From: Dolomedes plantarius
Taxonomy: Eukaryota > Arthropoda > Arachnida > Araneae > Dolomedidae
Length of the DNA stretch: 64,000 nt
Assembly: GCA_907164885.2 (NCBI GenBank)
Contig: OU015499.1
Location: forward strand, 161,870,590 to 161,934,589
Direction: 5' to 3'
Each line of letters starts with the position of its first letter. Within the stretch, counting starts at the first letter, position 1. Made by a program: the position numbers and the translations under genes. This document shows, piece by piece, positions 11,240-22,308 of this stretch. The notes beneath the pieces were generated by a model, which searched no databases, was not told the DNA's origin, and saw only the letters and a program-made list of their open reading frames with translations.

Positions 11240-11382
11240 AATTGCGGAGTTTCGGAGGAGCCCGGAACGAATTAATGGCATTTCCATTCATTTCAATGAG
11301 GAAAATTGATTCGAAATACGAGTATTTCGAGTTACGAGCTCCGTCATGGAACGAATTAAACTCGTAAGTCAAGTTACCACTG
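11240..11382 (-). mobile_element. pogo/Tigger-type transposon terminus
   Basis: Read on the minus strand this begins CAGTGGTAACTTGACTTACG and continues with the CGTTCC / CGTAACTCGAAATACTCG style of sequence seen at the termini of pogo/Tigger-like elements. A TA follows the end at 11383-11384. The opposite terminus is not clear. Confidence 0.45.
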
Positions 11383-11413
11383 TATATGAAACGCAAGACC
11401 CCTGATGACTGCG

Positions 11414-11416
11414 TGA

Positions 11417-11464
<48 letters not shown>
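11414..11464. repeat. (TA)n microsatellite
   Basis: Uninterrupted AT dinucleotide run. The phrase GAAACGCAAGACCCCTGATG occurs just before it and again near 11700, a small direct repeat. Confidence 0.9.
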
Positions 11465-11471
<7 letters not shown>

Positions 11472-11829
11472 GACGACTATTATATACATGGGACGTTCAG
11501 CACTCGTTTTTACAAATGAGTTTCTATAAGCTAAACAAAAAAGGAACATTTGCAATATCTGAGGAATGAGAAAATAAAGCCACTGAGTTATCTATTTATC
11601 TTGCTTTGCTTCAATGGGGGAAAATGAAGATTTTCTTTTGGGTGAAAGTTTGAAATAACAATACTACGAATATAAAGTATTGAACCGATAATTTTATGAA
11701 ACGCAAGACCCCTGATGCTGCACGAATATAAAGTGGGAAAAAGGAGATATCAGTATCCAGCTATTGAACAAAGGCAGTCACAGGAAAAGAGTGACTACAA
11801 GAATGAACCTGGGCATTTTCGTTACAGTT

Positions 11830-12276
11830 CAAACTGGTAAGCGACAAAATAGCAGTTTGAGAATCAATAAAAAACACAATATTATGGTCATGGCTGTCTT
11901 TTAATTTATCAATTGCATGTGATATAGCCGCAATCTATCCATCAAAATTATCACAGTACCTCCCAACAGGACAGCTAATACTGAAAATACTAGAATAGAC
12001 TCTAGCCCCGGCATTTTTTATCGCATTTTCTGCTGAACCATCCGTGTACACATGGAGCCACTTCTCAGGAGGGTACCTGTTTTGTATAGTAGCAAGTGCA
12101 GCATTCTTTAACTCACCCTGCATAGAAAGCTGCTTGTTTACATTCCAAAGAAGATCCAGATGGCCCTCCAACATCTCGTGACCCATAACAGGGTTCCATT
12201 CCCGTGAGAAAACCTGTCGATTGGATGTAGGAATATCATAAGTGTTAACCTTTATTGTCGTGATCCGACAAATCAT
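11830..12276 (-). pseudogene. LINE RNase H domain remnant
   Basis: The minus strand encodes an RNase H domain of the kind found at the C-terminus of Jockey/I-type LINE proteins: WLHVYTDGSAENAIKNAG (first catalytic Asp), then, after a stop, IAAISHAIDKL and VFFIDSQTAILSL (a later catalytic Asp). The stop falls at the position of the expected catalytic Glu (DGEIAAI read as DG*IAAI). It is the 3' end of the LINE whose other parts lie at 12766-14225. Confidence 0.7.
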
Positions 12277-12279
12277 TAT

Positions 12280-12765
12280 TATGTAGAAGGAATTATAATT
12301 GTAGAGTCAACTCTTATTTCATGAGGTTTATTAACATATTAAAATCTCGATTAGATAAGTCATTTACAACGGTTCGTTTTTACGAACGTACAATCCACCA
12401 TGGGAGTAGGGCTCATTATTTCCAAGTCCGATGAGCTCCCCGTCCCTCCGTAAGCGTGTTGACCCTTTCAACAGTCCAAATCTATTCTCCCGTTCGTTAC
12501 TCGCGTCTGTCTTTTATGCCTCCTTCTCCTCTCTTTCTCGAACGACAATCGGCCTTTTTCAACCGCGTTACGCAGACCACCTGTCGTGGATTTCATTGTC
12601 CACGGTTCCCACCTTAGATGAAATGTGCCGCTGTGTTTCTTTACTCATTCTAAATGAGCTACCTCCTATTGTCGGGGGTTTCCAAAGGTGTATGGCTCTC
12701 GACGCCTGTTTGCGTTTCTTTTGGGGCTTATTGAAGACGCTATTACACACGTTCATCAATTCCAC
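12280..12765. other. Unidentified insertion between LINE fragments
   Basis: In a normal LINE the RT C-terminus would join the RNase H domain almost directly, so this ~490-bp segment is extra. It has an open frame on each strand of about 65-112 residues with no recognisable domain. It could be a small transposon; no ends are readable. Confidence 0.3.
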
Positions 12766-13680
12766 TTAGGAATGGGAGACGAGAGTCTGACAATAAGTAT
12801 CATAGAGATCGTGAACAGTCGAAAGGAAAGATCTATGAGTTTTTAGTCTCTCATTTGCTATTCTATAATAATTTAAAAAGTTGTTTTTTCTTCTCAAAAT
12901 TTTTTCAACAAGGTAAATGGCATTCTTTTGGCACCTCTCACTTAAAGGCTCTAATTCTGTCTGGAGCTCCATAGCAACAATAGGAGTTGATTTAGCACCA
13001 CCAGTAATTAATCGCAACATGTTGTTTTGAAAAATATCAAGTTTGTTTCTAACAGAATCAGAGGAGGTTATCAAATCCTCATTACCATATCAACAACAGG
13101 GCGAACATAAGGGGGGTGGTATCAGTCGCCTTCACGTGCTGCCCCCTGTTTACACTAAACGACTGATAACTTGTCGCCTTTAAGTAGCCCTCTTTGATGG
13201 AAGAGTAGAGAAGATAAATTTTGACTGGGTGATAAGTACAAGTTCTTGAGGGTATAGGAGGAAAGAATTTTCTAAGAACGTCGTGAACTTCAACTATGAT
13301 ATCGGGACAAAACACACTCGTGTGGGGAGAAAACAGGTTTTCATAGTTATCTGCCAAGGCCTCAATTTTGTCGGAGTCACTAGTGAGAATTCCAGATGGC
13401 GAATTGAATGGAAGGAGGAGGGTGAAAGGTTTTTTAATGTGCTTTAGTTGATTCCAGATAATATTGTCCGTAGACGCGAGTGACTCAATGAAAACCGTCC
13501 ATTTTTTACTTTTATAGTTTTGATCCTAGTATTTAACCTATGCATTTCACCTAGAATAGACTGATCTCTAGAGCGTTGATAAGTTTTTCTAACTTTATTC
13601 CTATTTTTAATTTGAGTTTTGATGTAAAGAGAGAGTTTGTTGTAATTATTAGGGGGCATGTGCTAAGCGAGCTAATCATT
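12766..13680 (-). pseudogene. Jockey-like LINE ORF2 remnant (pre-RT and RT C-terminal parts)
   Basis: The minus strand has three pieces in the order expected for a LINE polyprotein. One is a basic helical segment (PPNNYNKLSLYIKTQIKNRN..., 13444-13659), typical of the linker between endonuclease and RT. Next is IEALADNYENLFSPHTSVFC (about 13350), the start of the RT region. Last is LDIFQNNMLRLITGGAKSTP... (12766-13074), the RT C-terminal connection. The RT core, including the YxDD site, is deleted between 13074 and 13082. Frameshifts separate the pieces. The element is dead. Confidence 0.65.
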
Positions 13681-13750
13681 AGAGCTAAGCGAGCTATTAA
13701 TGACGTCGGTGCTGGAGGTAACAGCTTTATTTATACCATCTTCACTATTA

Positions 13751-13935
13751 GGGCCTGTTCACATAGGAGTCCGTAGCGTAGCGTTAAGGAAAAGATGACG
13801 TTGAGACGAAAATAAACCAATCATAGGCGTTAAAATTTCATTACTAATCGTTTGGAGGCCTATGATTGGTTTATTTTCGTATCAACGTCATCTTTTCCTT
13901 AACGCAACGCAACGGACTCCTATGTGAACAGGCCC
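13751..13935. mobile_element. PIF/Harbinger-type MITE (185 bp) with ~80-bp inverted repeats
   Basis: It starts GGGCCTGTTCACATAGGAGT and ends with its complement. The two arms of about 80 bp are nearly identical around a short centre, so the element can fold into one long hairpin. A TTA is present on both sides (13748-13750 and 13936-13938), matching the 3-bp duplication and GGGCC ends of Harbinger/Tourist elements. It interrupts the dead LINE. Confidence 0.8.
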
Positions 13936-14225
13936 TTAATGCTATTAAATGGGGGGGGGGAATTAAAGACAAAATTTGTATAATCAGTCCAGTTAATGAA
14001 GTGTGTGTGTGTGTGTGGGGGGGGGGGTGAGGATGGAAGGGAGGTGAGTGTTAGAAAACAAATTTAGAATGATTTGGTTATGGTCAGAGGAGAGTTCATT
14101 TATAGTACTAATATCATAGGAAAGTTAATATTATTGAGAAGAGAAATGTCTATTACAGATTGTGAGCCAGAGTAGCCGAAGCGGGTGTGTGTGTGTGGGA
14201 GGGAGGGGGTAAGCTAGAGAGAGAC
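13936..14225 (-). pseudogene. Jockey-like LINE endonuclease C-terminal remnant
   Basis: On the minus strand: SVIDISLLNNINFPMILVL, then SPLTITKSF and INWTDYTNFVF, matching the end of the APE-type endonuclease and the short linker of Jockey-like LINEs. It continues the LINE across the Harbinger MITE. It contains G-rich and GT-rich low-complexity runs (13957-13967, 14002-14027, 14183-14210). Confidence 0.5.
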
Positions 14226-16142
14226 TTCTCAGTAATGGCAGGAAACTAAAAACTCTTTTCCAACCATACGACTGCAAACAAAGCGTACAAATTCTCATCA
14301 AATCGGAAAAATTGGGCTACCCAAGTAACCACCTGAAAAGATAAAAGGAAAGAATAGAAAAACTTCGCGAACCGAAAACTGGTATACTCTGACAACACCG
14401 TGACTTGGTAACAGATAGCAGTGATTAATCCCAGGTTACTGACTTTCATTATTTGTTGGTGCAATGGCAACGGTATCGCTTAAGCGCGTTGTTTATGTTT
14501 ATGTTGCTTATTGCATTCAACTCTCCACAATCATAGTAATTAAATGTAAAAGTGGTGCCTTTAGCGATAAACTGTCGCAGCTTTTCGGATGGATGAAGGA
14601 CTAAAATAACAATAACACTACAGAGGATTCTGGAAAAATAAACAGCTATTCAAGTAAGTTTAATTTACAGGTATTTTTTTCGTTATTATATGAGAGAACT
14701 GTTTTGTTAACATGCTGAAAATGATATACATGATTTCTACATTTTACGCTATTTTTTTACGAGTCAAGCTAAATTCTTATACAATTCTTAACTATTAAAC
14801 TGTTAAAAACAGTATGTTTAGGCATGGTTTGTTGTTTTCAGAAAATATGTAGATTAATACTGTTTGGTCGATTTTGACGTGCTATTAAAATAAACACTCC
14901 ACGATTTCAAGGGATTGCTAAAAGTTGACAATTTGATAATTTTATTTACAATTTTTATCCTAAATTTATGATTATATTATAAATGTCAGACTTAATGTAT
15001 TTAGCTGGTTATGAGTTATACAAATGATTTTAAACTATTAATAATCGCGGTAAAAGATAAAATATACCGGGAAGATTTTTTCCACGTCCTGTGCTGTTTT
15101 CCTAAAAGCTGTCAAACTCCGCCAAGTGGAGTTCACCTAATGAGTAATTTAGAAAAATACCATCTAACACTCTTTTAAAACTTTTAACCTGACAATCAAC
15201 ACTTTGTATGAAAATTCAACAATAAGTAGCTAATAAAGAACCGTAGAATATTTCAAGAAAGGTATTTGAATACAGCATTTATCAAGAATGAATTATTGAA
15301 ACAGTCTAAAAAAGTGTCCAAAATGTATCAATTGGTTGTAGAAAATGTTGTAGAGAAAAAATATATTCAAAATACAAGAATTTTATTTTATTTTTAAATC
15401 TTAAGAACTAGAAAATAAACATGTAAATACTTCAAGAAAAAGATACATTAAAAATACAAAAGTAATGAATAAAAATGTAATACATAAAATTAAAAGTTTC
15501 TATGAAGATAATTTCAACATATATAGAAGAATGAATAAAACAATGACAATAGTATTACTATTGATTTTTTAGAACAAAAATTTAAATTAAAAATATTTAC
15601 AAAGTATAAAAATCAATTTATAAAACTAAGAATAAATTAAAAATAATTTAGGAAAGGGTACAAAATTAACTAAAATCATAAATTGTGAATCTTCATTTGA
15701 AAAATTATATTTTAACAACACTGACAAAATCAAACTGATGTACCAGATACACTCAGACCTGTAGTAAGTCCCATAAACCAGATTTGAATTACCAAGGGTA
15801 AGTTCTTGTCTTCCAGATGGTATTCTTTGAAAAGGCAGAAAATAAAAATTTTATAAAAGGAATTCAAAATTTTTTCATTGACTGAATGTATGATTCATTA
15901 TCTGAAGCCAATCTCGAATTTCATTGGCTGAAAACATCTAAGTGATCATCATTAAAATTCAATTAGTTGAAACTGAAAAAATCACGTGGCATTTCTAAGA
16001 TAGAATTTCTGACCTTTGGTGATGTAAGATCAGAGCTTAACTGCATCAGGTTTGCAGTCTATTAAACCAAAAAACTAAATAATAAAAATATTTATTATAA
16101 AGATTACAACCCAAGAGCAACAGAACATAAACAAAGCTTATA
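14226..16142. other. AT-rich spacer
   Basis: No convincing coding sequence. One GC-richer patch (about 14460-14640) ends at CAA|GTAAGTTT near 14660 and could be an untranslated exon with a splice donor, but nothing downstream pairs with it. From 14700 onward I see only AT-rich DNA. Confidence 0.4.
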
Positions 16143-16603
16143 CAATAAACCCTCATTTATCTGGCCCTCGTTTATCTGGATAATCCAGATGAGATTTGTA
16201 GACATTTTTATTTTATGTTCAAATTAGATAATAATTTTTAATTATGATAGCAAGAATGTAACTACAAGTATGCTAAATGTTCGCTTTTTAGTTTGATTCA
16301 ATGTACAGTTCCTGCTCAGATTGTACAATAAATTATGGTAATAAATTTTTGTTGAGTTTAAGAAAGCTTTACTAGACTTACCAATTCTTTGTTAAGAATT
16401 AATGTAAAAAGTTGATTTTGTATTTTTTAATGTCTTGTAAACAATACTTTGTAATTTTGTTACAAAACATAGTTTTTCATCATAATAAACGGTAAGTCTG
16501 CTTAGTGAAGGATTTTGTTTTGCTTATTACCCATATTACCTGGATTTTTGATTGTCTGGATTGCCTGTGGTCCCAGTTAGTCCGGATAAACGAGGTTTTA
16601 CTG
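16143..16603. mobile_element. pogo/Tigger-type MITE (461 bp)
   Basis: The left end CAATAAACCCTCATTTATCTGG and right end (reversed) CAGTAAAACCTCGTTTATCC are imperfect inverted repeats of the pogo/Tigger kind, flanked by TA on both sides (16141-16142, 16604-16605). The interior is AT-rich and non-coding. Confidence 0.7.
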
Positions 16604-18198
16604 TACTTATATAATGACCAAATTTGAGGCCATAGAAATTCCAGCACTTTTTGCAACACTCATGTATTTGGTGTTTTTAAATTTAATTTCACGCTTAAAA
16701 ATAATAAAATTGTTAAAACATCTAAAGCGTATAGAATTTTAGAAACTGCCATTTATCTGCATCTATTTTTTATAAAATTAGAATAAAATCCATATATACT
16801 GTCAATTTCATGCAAAACTTCTCGATACAACTAATTAAATAATTAAATTTTCCATGTAAATGATGAATTGGCACTAAACTTGGTGAGTTTTTTCAGCTTG
16901 GTACCATGAACAGCAATCTGCAGCTTAGCCATTGCTTTCTCATATCACTCTTCTAACAGAGAACTTTTTATTTATAATTACATTTGAAATAATTTTTTTA
17001 AAATTATTTGTTTCTGTATTCATTCAGTGTTAAAATTTTTCATAACAAGATTTAGTAAATAACTTTTATTCTCATCTTTCATTACAACAAAGATAACGAC
17101 AATAGCATTAAATGCAATACTCCTAAATATTCATCAATTTAGGTACATCATTCATTATAATATGCTTGTTTAAAGTTTTAAATGAATGTATTTCAAAGAG
17201 GATGATTAAAAATAGCACTTGATATCTAAAATTGAAATTCTTTTTGAAGAAAATCTAAATTATTTAACACTTCAAAACTCTACATAATTATTAGTATATT
17301 ATATATAGAATTGTTTAATTTTCTCTGTCCCATGTATTCTAAAGATTTCTTTGTTAGAAACATTTCAAGATTTAAAAAATCTGTATTGACTGATATTTTT
17401 GACTATCTTGATATGATATTTTAAAATTTTTTAGTGAAAAAAGTATACTTGGATCAGTTTAGAACTAGATTTAAATTATTTGCTGTCTTACCTGCATATT
17501 CTTTATACTGAATAGATATTTTGTGTTGGCAAAATATATAACTACATTCTTGTTGTTCATGCTGGGATAATTATTTAATATATACAGTTTTGGTTCTTAA
17601 GATCAGTGTTAGTCAAATTTATGTTTCCTACCCCCCACCTCTCTCCTTGGGGTAAAAAATATTCATTAAATAGAAAGTAACTGGAGTTATAGTGTTAAAA
17701 GTACAGTTTCGAAAATTCTGGTGCTATTTTCCTCAGTGCTCTAGAAATGTATAGTAAAATTATGCTGTGGTGGAATATGCATGAAATGAATTATATTTCT
17801 TGATGGGCAAAAGTTAAAACATACATTTCAGGATTATATTTACCATTTATGTAAAACATAACTGTGCCCAAAACATGAAAATTTAAGGTGGTAAGTTTTC
17901 ATTTTGCATGAGAGAAATATGCATGAACGTTCTGTCTTAAGTTTTTTTTATGAAAACAGTTTGAAAAAATTATCTGTATAAGAAGTCAATCATTTGCCAG
18001 TTCTTTTTTTGCTTTGCATTGCTTTGCATTTCATGCTGAACTTTCTTACTCACTATCTCTTTACTTGACAGTTACTTAACATATAACTTTGTTTTAAACA
18101 TAGTTTATAGAAACATGATAAATAAAAAATTTGAAGATTTTCTGTGAATTCTACATTTTAATATATAAAAATTTGGAAATTTCTACTTTAACTTAATA
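16604..18198. other. AT-rich spacer
   Basis: No open frame, repeat end or RNA signal that I can support; base composition is uniformly AT-rich. Confidence 0.5.
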
Positions 18199-18423
18199 CA
18201 CTGGTGTAAGAAATTAAGAGAATTTGCAGACTTGGTCGATTATCTCTAGAACTACTGTACCGATTTTAATTAAATTTGATATGTACATACATTGATACAA
18301 TACAAAACAAATAACCATTCAATAATTGTAATACACACGCATGATCGTGCGTAACACTCGTTGGAGTTGGAAGGTATGAAACAGCGGTTGCAGAATAAAC
18401 AAAAATATGGGTTAATAGATGGG

Positions 18424-19425
18424 TTAATAAGGGGTATGGTCCCCTCTTATAGATATACAGGTCTCGGAGCGTGATTTCATACTTGAAATAAGGTAGTTTA
18501 TCATTTCCTGTGGCAATTGGTCCCACTCGTTCAGCAACGCTGTTTTCATTCCCCGGATGGTTCTCGGAGGGGGGTTGCGAGTTGCAATTGCCCTCCCCAG
18601 AGCGTCCCAGACATGCTCTGTAGGGTTAAGGTCTGGAGATCTAGCTGGCCAATCCATCCGGCGAATATCCTCACTCTTTATAAATTCGTCGACCAGAAGA
18701 GCTCTATGTGGCCTCGCGTTATCGTCCATTAAAATGTACTCAGGGCCAACTGCTCCCCTGAAAAGACAAACATAGGGCTCCAAGACCTCATCCCTATACC
18801 CCACACCAGTCACAGTGCCTCTTTCAAGGACATGGAGAGGTGTGCGGCCATCCAAGATGATGCCTGCCCAGACCATTAAACCTCCTCCGCCATAATGGTC
18901 GATTTCGCGGACATTGGAGGGTAGGTATCGGGTCCCTGGTTCTCTCCATATGAACGTACGGCGAGAATCGGTGTTTAGGCTGAACCGGGACTCATCAGTG
19001 GAGAGAACGGTCGCCCATTGATCCATACTCCAATCTCTATGCTCTCTGCACCATGATAAACGGATTCTCCTGTTCGTAGAAGTGAGCGGGACGCAAACAG
19101 CAGGTCTTCTTGCAAACAACCCTCTCTCACGAAGTCTTTTGGAAACAGTCACCCTTGATACACGGGTTCCTGTGGCTGCATACAAGTCACGAGAGAGCTG
19201 AGAAGCTGTAGCACTCCTGTTACGCCTCGCTATAATCGACAAATAGCGATCTTCTTTGGCCGTCGTGGCTCTTGGACGACCTTGCCCAGGCTTTCTCTCC
19301 ATGGATCCGGTATCCTGGAACTGTTTCCACAAGTTACACACAACGCTGGGCGTTAAATTGAACTCTCTACAAATTTGGACTTGAGATTGGCCTGCTTCTA
19401 GCCTCCCCACAATTCGCCACCTCAT
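18424..19425 (-). CDS. Tc1-like (DD34E) transposase, open reading frame intact to the N-terminus
   Basis: A cut-and-paste transposase acting in the nucleus on the element's own inverted repeats. From ATG at 19425 there are 333 residues: an N-terminal helix-turn-helix pair (MRWRIVGRLEAGQSQVQICR ... RVTVSKRLRERG) with a GRPR-type hook, then the DDE domain. Catalytic residues are Asp in STDESRF, Asp in LMDDNARPH and Glu in SPDLNPTEHVWD, with 34 residues between the last two. No internal stop or frameshift. The reading frame stays open upstream to 19452, but that part runs into hAT-like sequence. The usual few extra N-terminal residues appear to be lost, so activity is uncertain despite the intact catalytic domain. 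Confidence 0.85.
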   Translation of the reverse strand: MRWRIVGRLEAGQSQVQICREFNLTPSVVCNLWKQFQDTGSMERKPGQGRPRATTAKEDRYLSIIARRNRSATASQLSRDLYAATGTRVSRVTVSKRLRERGLFARRPAVCVPLTSTNRRIRLSWCREHRDWSMDQWATVLSTDESRFSLNTDSRRTFIWREPGTRYLPSNVREIDHYGGGGLMVWAGIILDGRTPLHVLERGTVTGVGYRDEVLEPYVCLFRGAVGPEYILMDDNARPHRALLVDEFIKSEDIRRMDWPARSPDLNPTEHVWDALGRAIATRNPPPRTIRGMKTALLNEWDQLPQEMINYLISSMKSRSETCISIRGDHTPY

Positions 19426-19438
19426 TCCATCATCTAAA

Positions 19439-19550
19439 CCAGAGGTCCCCAAACTTGTTTATCCCGTAGACCCCGTGCCGATTTTTTCTGTTTTGGGTAG
19501 ACCTCTGCTATCATAATACTGATTTTTTGAATTGATCAATTTTAGTTTTA
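19439..19550 (+). mobile_element. hAT-like terminus abutting the transposase start
   Basis: CAGAGGTCCCCAAACTTGTT followed by a CGTAGACCCCG stretch resembles ends of hAT elements (C-A-G-x-G-G-T-C-C-C-C pattern). It begins about 14 bases upstream of the transposase ATG. The other end and target duplication cannot be read. Confidence 0.4.
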
Positions 19551-19594
19551 GACCTAGAGCGTCTCTTGCTCTTGAATAGTAATTTCCCTCTTGT

Positions 19595-19745
19595 TATTGT
19601 GTAAACGGTAGCACTGCGGTATCGCGGGCTTCTTCCGTCCTGTAGGTTGCGAGATCGAATCCCCAACCTGACAAACTTTTTCTCTCTCTTTCCCCCCTCC
19701 TAATCTCGCACAGTAGGCGAGGTTCTGGCAGGCAATCCTTTTTTT
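19595..19745 (+). mobile_element. tRNA-derived SINE-like segment
   Basis: A box A-like TAGCACTGCGG (about 19609) and box B-like AGATCGAATCC (about 19652) are 43 bases apart, as in tRNA genes, but the cloverleaf is not closed. A pyrimidine-rich tail follows. Most likely a SINE head inside the Tc1 element. Confidence 0.4.
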
Positions 19746-20174
19746 CAATTCCTACTATTAGTTCACACTCAAATTTTTCTTTGTTGACCTAAGTAGGAAT
19801 TGACTTTAAAAATTTTTTTTATATATTACTTGTTACTGTTACAATTTGAAATTAACCGATTGCTGCAAAATTACACCATCTATTAACCCATTTTTTTTGT
19901 TTTCTGCAACCGCTGTTTCATACCTTCTGACTCCAACGAGTGTTACGCACGATCATGCGTGTGTATTACAATTATTGAATGGTTATTTGTTTTGTATTGT
20001 ATCAATGTATGTACATATCAAATTTCATTAAAATCGGTTCAGTAGTTCTACAGATAATCGACCAAGTCTGCAAATTCTCTTAATTTCTTACACCAGGGTA
20101 TATTAGAATAACAGAGTATAACAGTTAATTACTTTGCACTGGAAAATTTGACATCCGAGTTCTTGATTCAAATC

Positions 20175-20870
20175 CTTTCATCAGGGCCAGTGTTAGTCCT
20201 TGTGGGGCCAAATTACAGAAATTTATGGTGGGGTCTTCCAAAATTTTGATATATATAATAATAAACATTTAATGTGAAGCATAAAAGACAAAAATTAGGA
20301 TGGCGGTCATATTTCCTTTTTTATGTACATTTAAAAGAAAAGAAAAACTGAAAAGTAAGTAGACTACATATATTTTATTTACAGAACAAAATTATTTATA
20401 ATCAAATTTTGCTAGATTTTTTTAATGAACAAGATCATTTATAAATTGATGAAATTTTAATTTCCTTGTTTCTACATGCTCTGTAGACACTGTTGCAAGA
20501 CATTTGTGTCTCTTCTGCGATATTCTTGACCTCGGGTACGTTGTAATAAATTTTAATCTCGAAAAGCTTCTTTTCCCCAATGTTACAGTTACATGAATTG
20601 TTAAAAATATCCTTAAAGATATAAAAGCATTTGAGAAGCCAGTCATTTATAGCAATTATAGAATTTTTATAGGGTTTCCAATATAACAGGTTTTAATACT
20701 TCCATTTCTTTGACCAGCATATAGCTATCTACGTCTGCATCTTTTATAGACTTCATCTGGTCATTATTCTGAGTCATTGTTACATCTCTCAGGGCAATTT
20801 CTAATACCGATGCATGTTCGTGGTGTTCATTCTGTGGAATTGCCTCGAATTAACTTGTCTAGCTTTATAC
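20175..20870 (-). pseudogene. hAT transposase (DUF4371 type) 3' remnant with terminus
   Basis: The left end CAGGGCCAGTGTTAG fits the terminus of DUF4371-type hAT elements. On the minus strand 20422-20646 encodes the hAT C-terminal dimerisation region: ISLRIFLTIHVTVTLGKRSF, then SRLKFITTYPRSRISQ..., where family members have ..ASAERSFSKLK.... Usual acidic/Ala positions are altered. The N-terminal two thirds are absent here; a middle part of the same family occurs at 57340-58460. Confidence 0.65.
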
Positions 20871-20872
20871 AG

Positions 20873-21360
20873 TACTAGCGGCACGTCCCGACTTTGTCCG
20901 GGTTGAACAAAATATTATACCAATAAATTTCTAGTTGATAGCCAATAAATTGAAAATCTTTTTTTTACCTTAATAATAACCTAAATAATACCTTAAATTA
21001 ATTTTATGTTAGTTAATAATTAAAACAAATTTTTTTAAAGAAAAAGGCGTGCCGGAGAACGGCTAGGTTCGAACCGCTAGCGTCAGAACAGAAGCCCACC
21101 GCGTTAGCACCACGATAAGGATCGTTGAAATTTTCGGAACAAAAAGCGGTAGAAGACAGTAGCGGAAACAATGGAGATTGTTAGGATTTAGCCCCTAACT
21201 TTATTTCTACTGATTAGATATACATAATATATAGCCTATGTCCATCTGGAATACTGTACCTTTCAAACAGTGAAAGAATTTTTCAAATAGGTACAGTGGT
21301 TCTGAAGATTACCCTCCACGTACAAAATCGCTCTCTCTTTATATGTAAGTATAGATTTGT
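20873..21360 (+). repeat. Dispersed repeat starting ACTAGCGGCACGTCCCGAC
   Basis: It begins ACTAGCGGCACGTCCCGACTTTGTCCGGGTTGA and ends near GTAAGTATAGATTT, after a segment (GTACAGTGGTTCTGAAGATT) typical of the tail of such repeats. A related start (ACTAGCTGAAGTACCCGGCG) is at 63216. A SINE lies within it. Superfamily not assigned. Confidence 0.45.
21030..21125 (-). mobile_element. tRNA-derived SINE
   Basis: On the minus strand: box A-like GTGGTGCTAACGCGGTGGG and box B-like GCGGTTCGAACC about 40 bases apart. There is no complete acceptor stem, so a SINE head is more likely than a tRNA gene. Confidence 0.5.
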
Positions 21361-21384
21361 AAATAACAATGCACCTCAAACATT

Positions 21385-22302
21385 TCTTTCCAGTTACTTA
21401 TTGATTCATACTCGTAGTTAAATATCCTGTTTCATTTTCGTAAATGTGCTTCCCGGAATTCTGGAGGGACTTCTAAATGAGTCGGCACCGACTAAAACGT
21501 GTTCGAAATCAGAGTGGCTATATTTTGTCATGCATTCTTGAAGGTTTCTAAATGATTGCAGGACTTCCCTTCAGAAATTTAAAAGTTTTCTTCACGTAGG
21601 GCTTTGTGCAGCATGGGGCCTAATTGCTTCAAATAAATCCAATCATATTAAAGCAAGCCCTGCCCTTCATAATTAATTCTTTACATATTTTCTATCCTTT
21701 TATGCATAGTATTCGTGAGGTTGTGTTATGATTATTCATATCATTTTAATTCTGTGGGGAGTTTGGTTTCACAGACTTCAAAATTTTATGACGAGAACTC
21801 TGACTAGTAGCCAAAATTTGTTGGTTCGATATAGCCATGTAAATCTACTCAGGGCAGAAAAATTGTGGGTGTTTTTCATCTTTCACATTGCATCTTATCT
21901 CATTGATTCACCATTTGGTAAGTCAAGTTCAATAGGTATTTAGCTCTATTAAACCCTTCAACTATTGAAAGGAGTTTATCAGAAACTTTCAAAATTTGTG
22001 AGCCTCTTTTCACAAGAGAATATTTGTGGTAGATATTCTATTCTCAGCTTCTGGTTTTAATTGCTCTTAATTTGCTATTAGAATAAGGAAAAATTTTATA
22101 AACTTTATGACTTTATAAATTTTATAAACTTTTATTAAAAACTTTGACCTAACCTCCACATTTCTTTGTAATCTGAATACAATGATTTATGATTCACAAT
22201 ACTTCCTTTCAGACATTTTAAATTTTTCTTCATGTGGGGCTTTATACTAGCATGGGGCCCAATTGCTTCCAATAATTTCAATCCTATTAAAGCAAGCCCT
22301 AC
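21385..22302. repeat. Partial segmental duplication unit C and broken start of unit B
   Basis: 21385-22200 matches the first ~830 bases of unit A with small indels. At 22200 the match jumps back: 22200-22302 repeats the stretch found at about 190-290 of unit A. That second piece continues, after the hAT and the large nested element, at 31301. So C is a truncated copy in tandem with B. Confidence 0.8.
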
Positions 22303-22308
22303 CTTTCA

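Larger units (their letters stand above)
18199..20098 (-). mobile_element. Tc1-like transposon with ~215-bp terminal inverted repeats
   Basis: The ends CACTGGTGTAAGAAATTAAG and (reversed) CCCTGGTGTAAGAAATTAAG continue as near-identical inverted repeats to about 18415 on the left and 19880 on the right. TA flanks both sides (18197-18198, 20099-20100). Total 1900 bp. It encodes a DD34E transposase on the minus strand. The non-transposase part near 19440-19750 contains a hAT-like end and a SINE-like segment, so the element is longer than a standard Tc1. Confidence 0.85.

Noticed and set aside
12431..12769. 112-residue plus-strand frame
   Set aside because: No recognisable domain; it overlaps a minus-strand frame of similar length in an insertion between LINE fragments. 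No basis to choose either.
21030..21125. Possible tRNA gene on the minus strand
   Set aside because: Box A and box B are present but no acceptor stem or clear anticodon arm closes. It sits in a dispersed repeat, so SINE is the better call. The same reasoning applies to 19609-19660 and 54381-54434.
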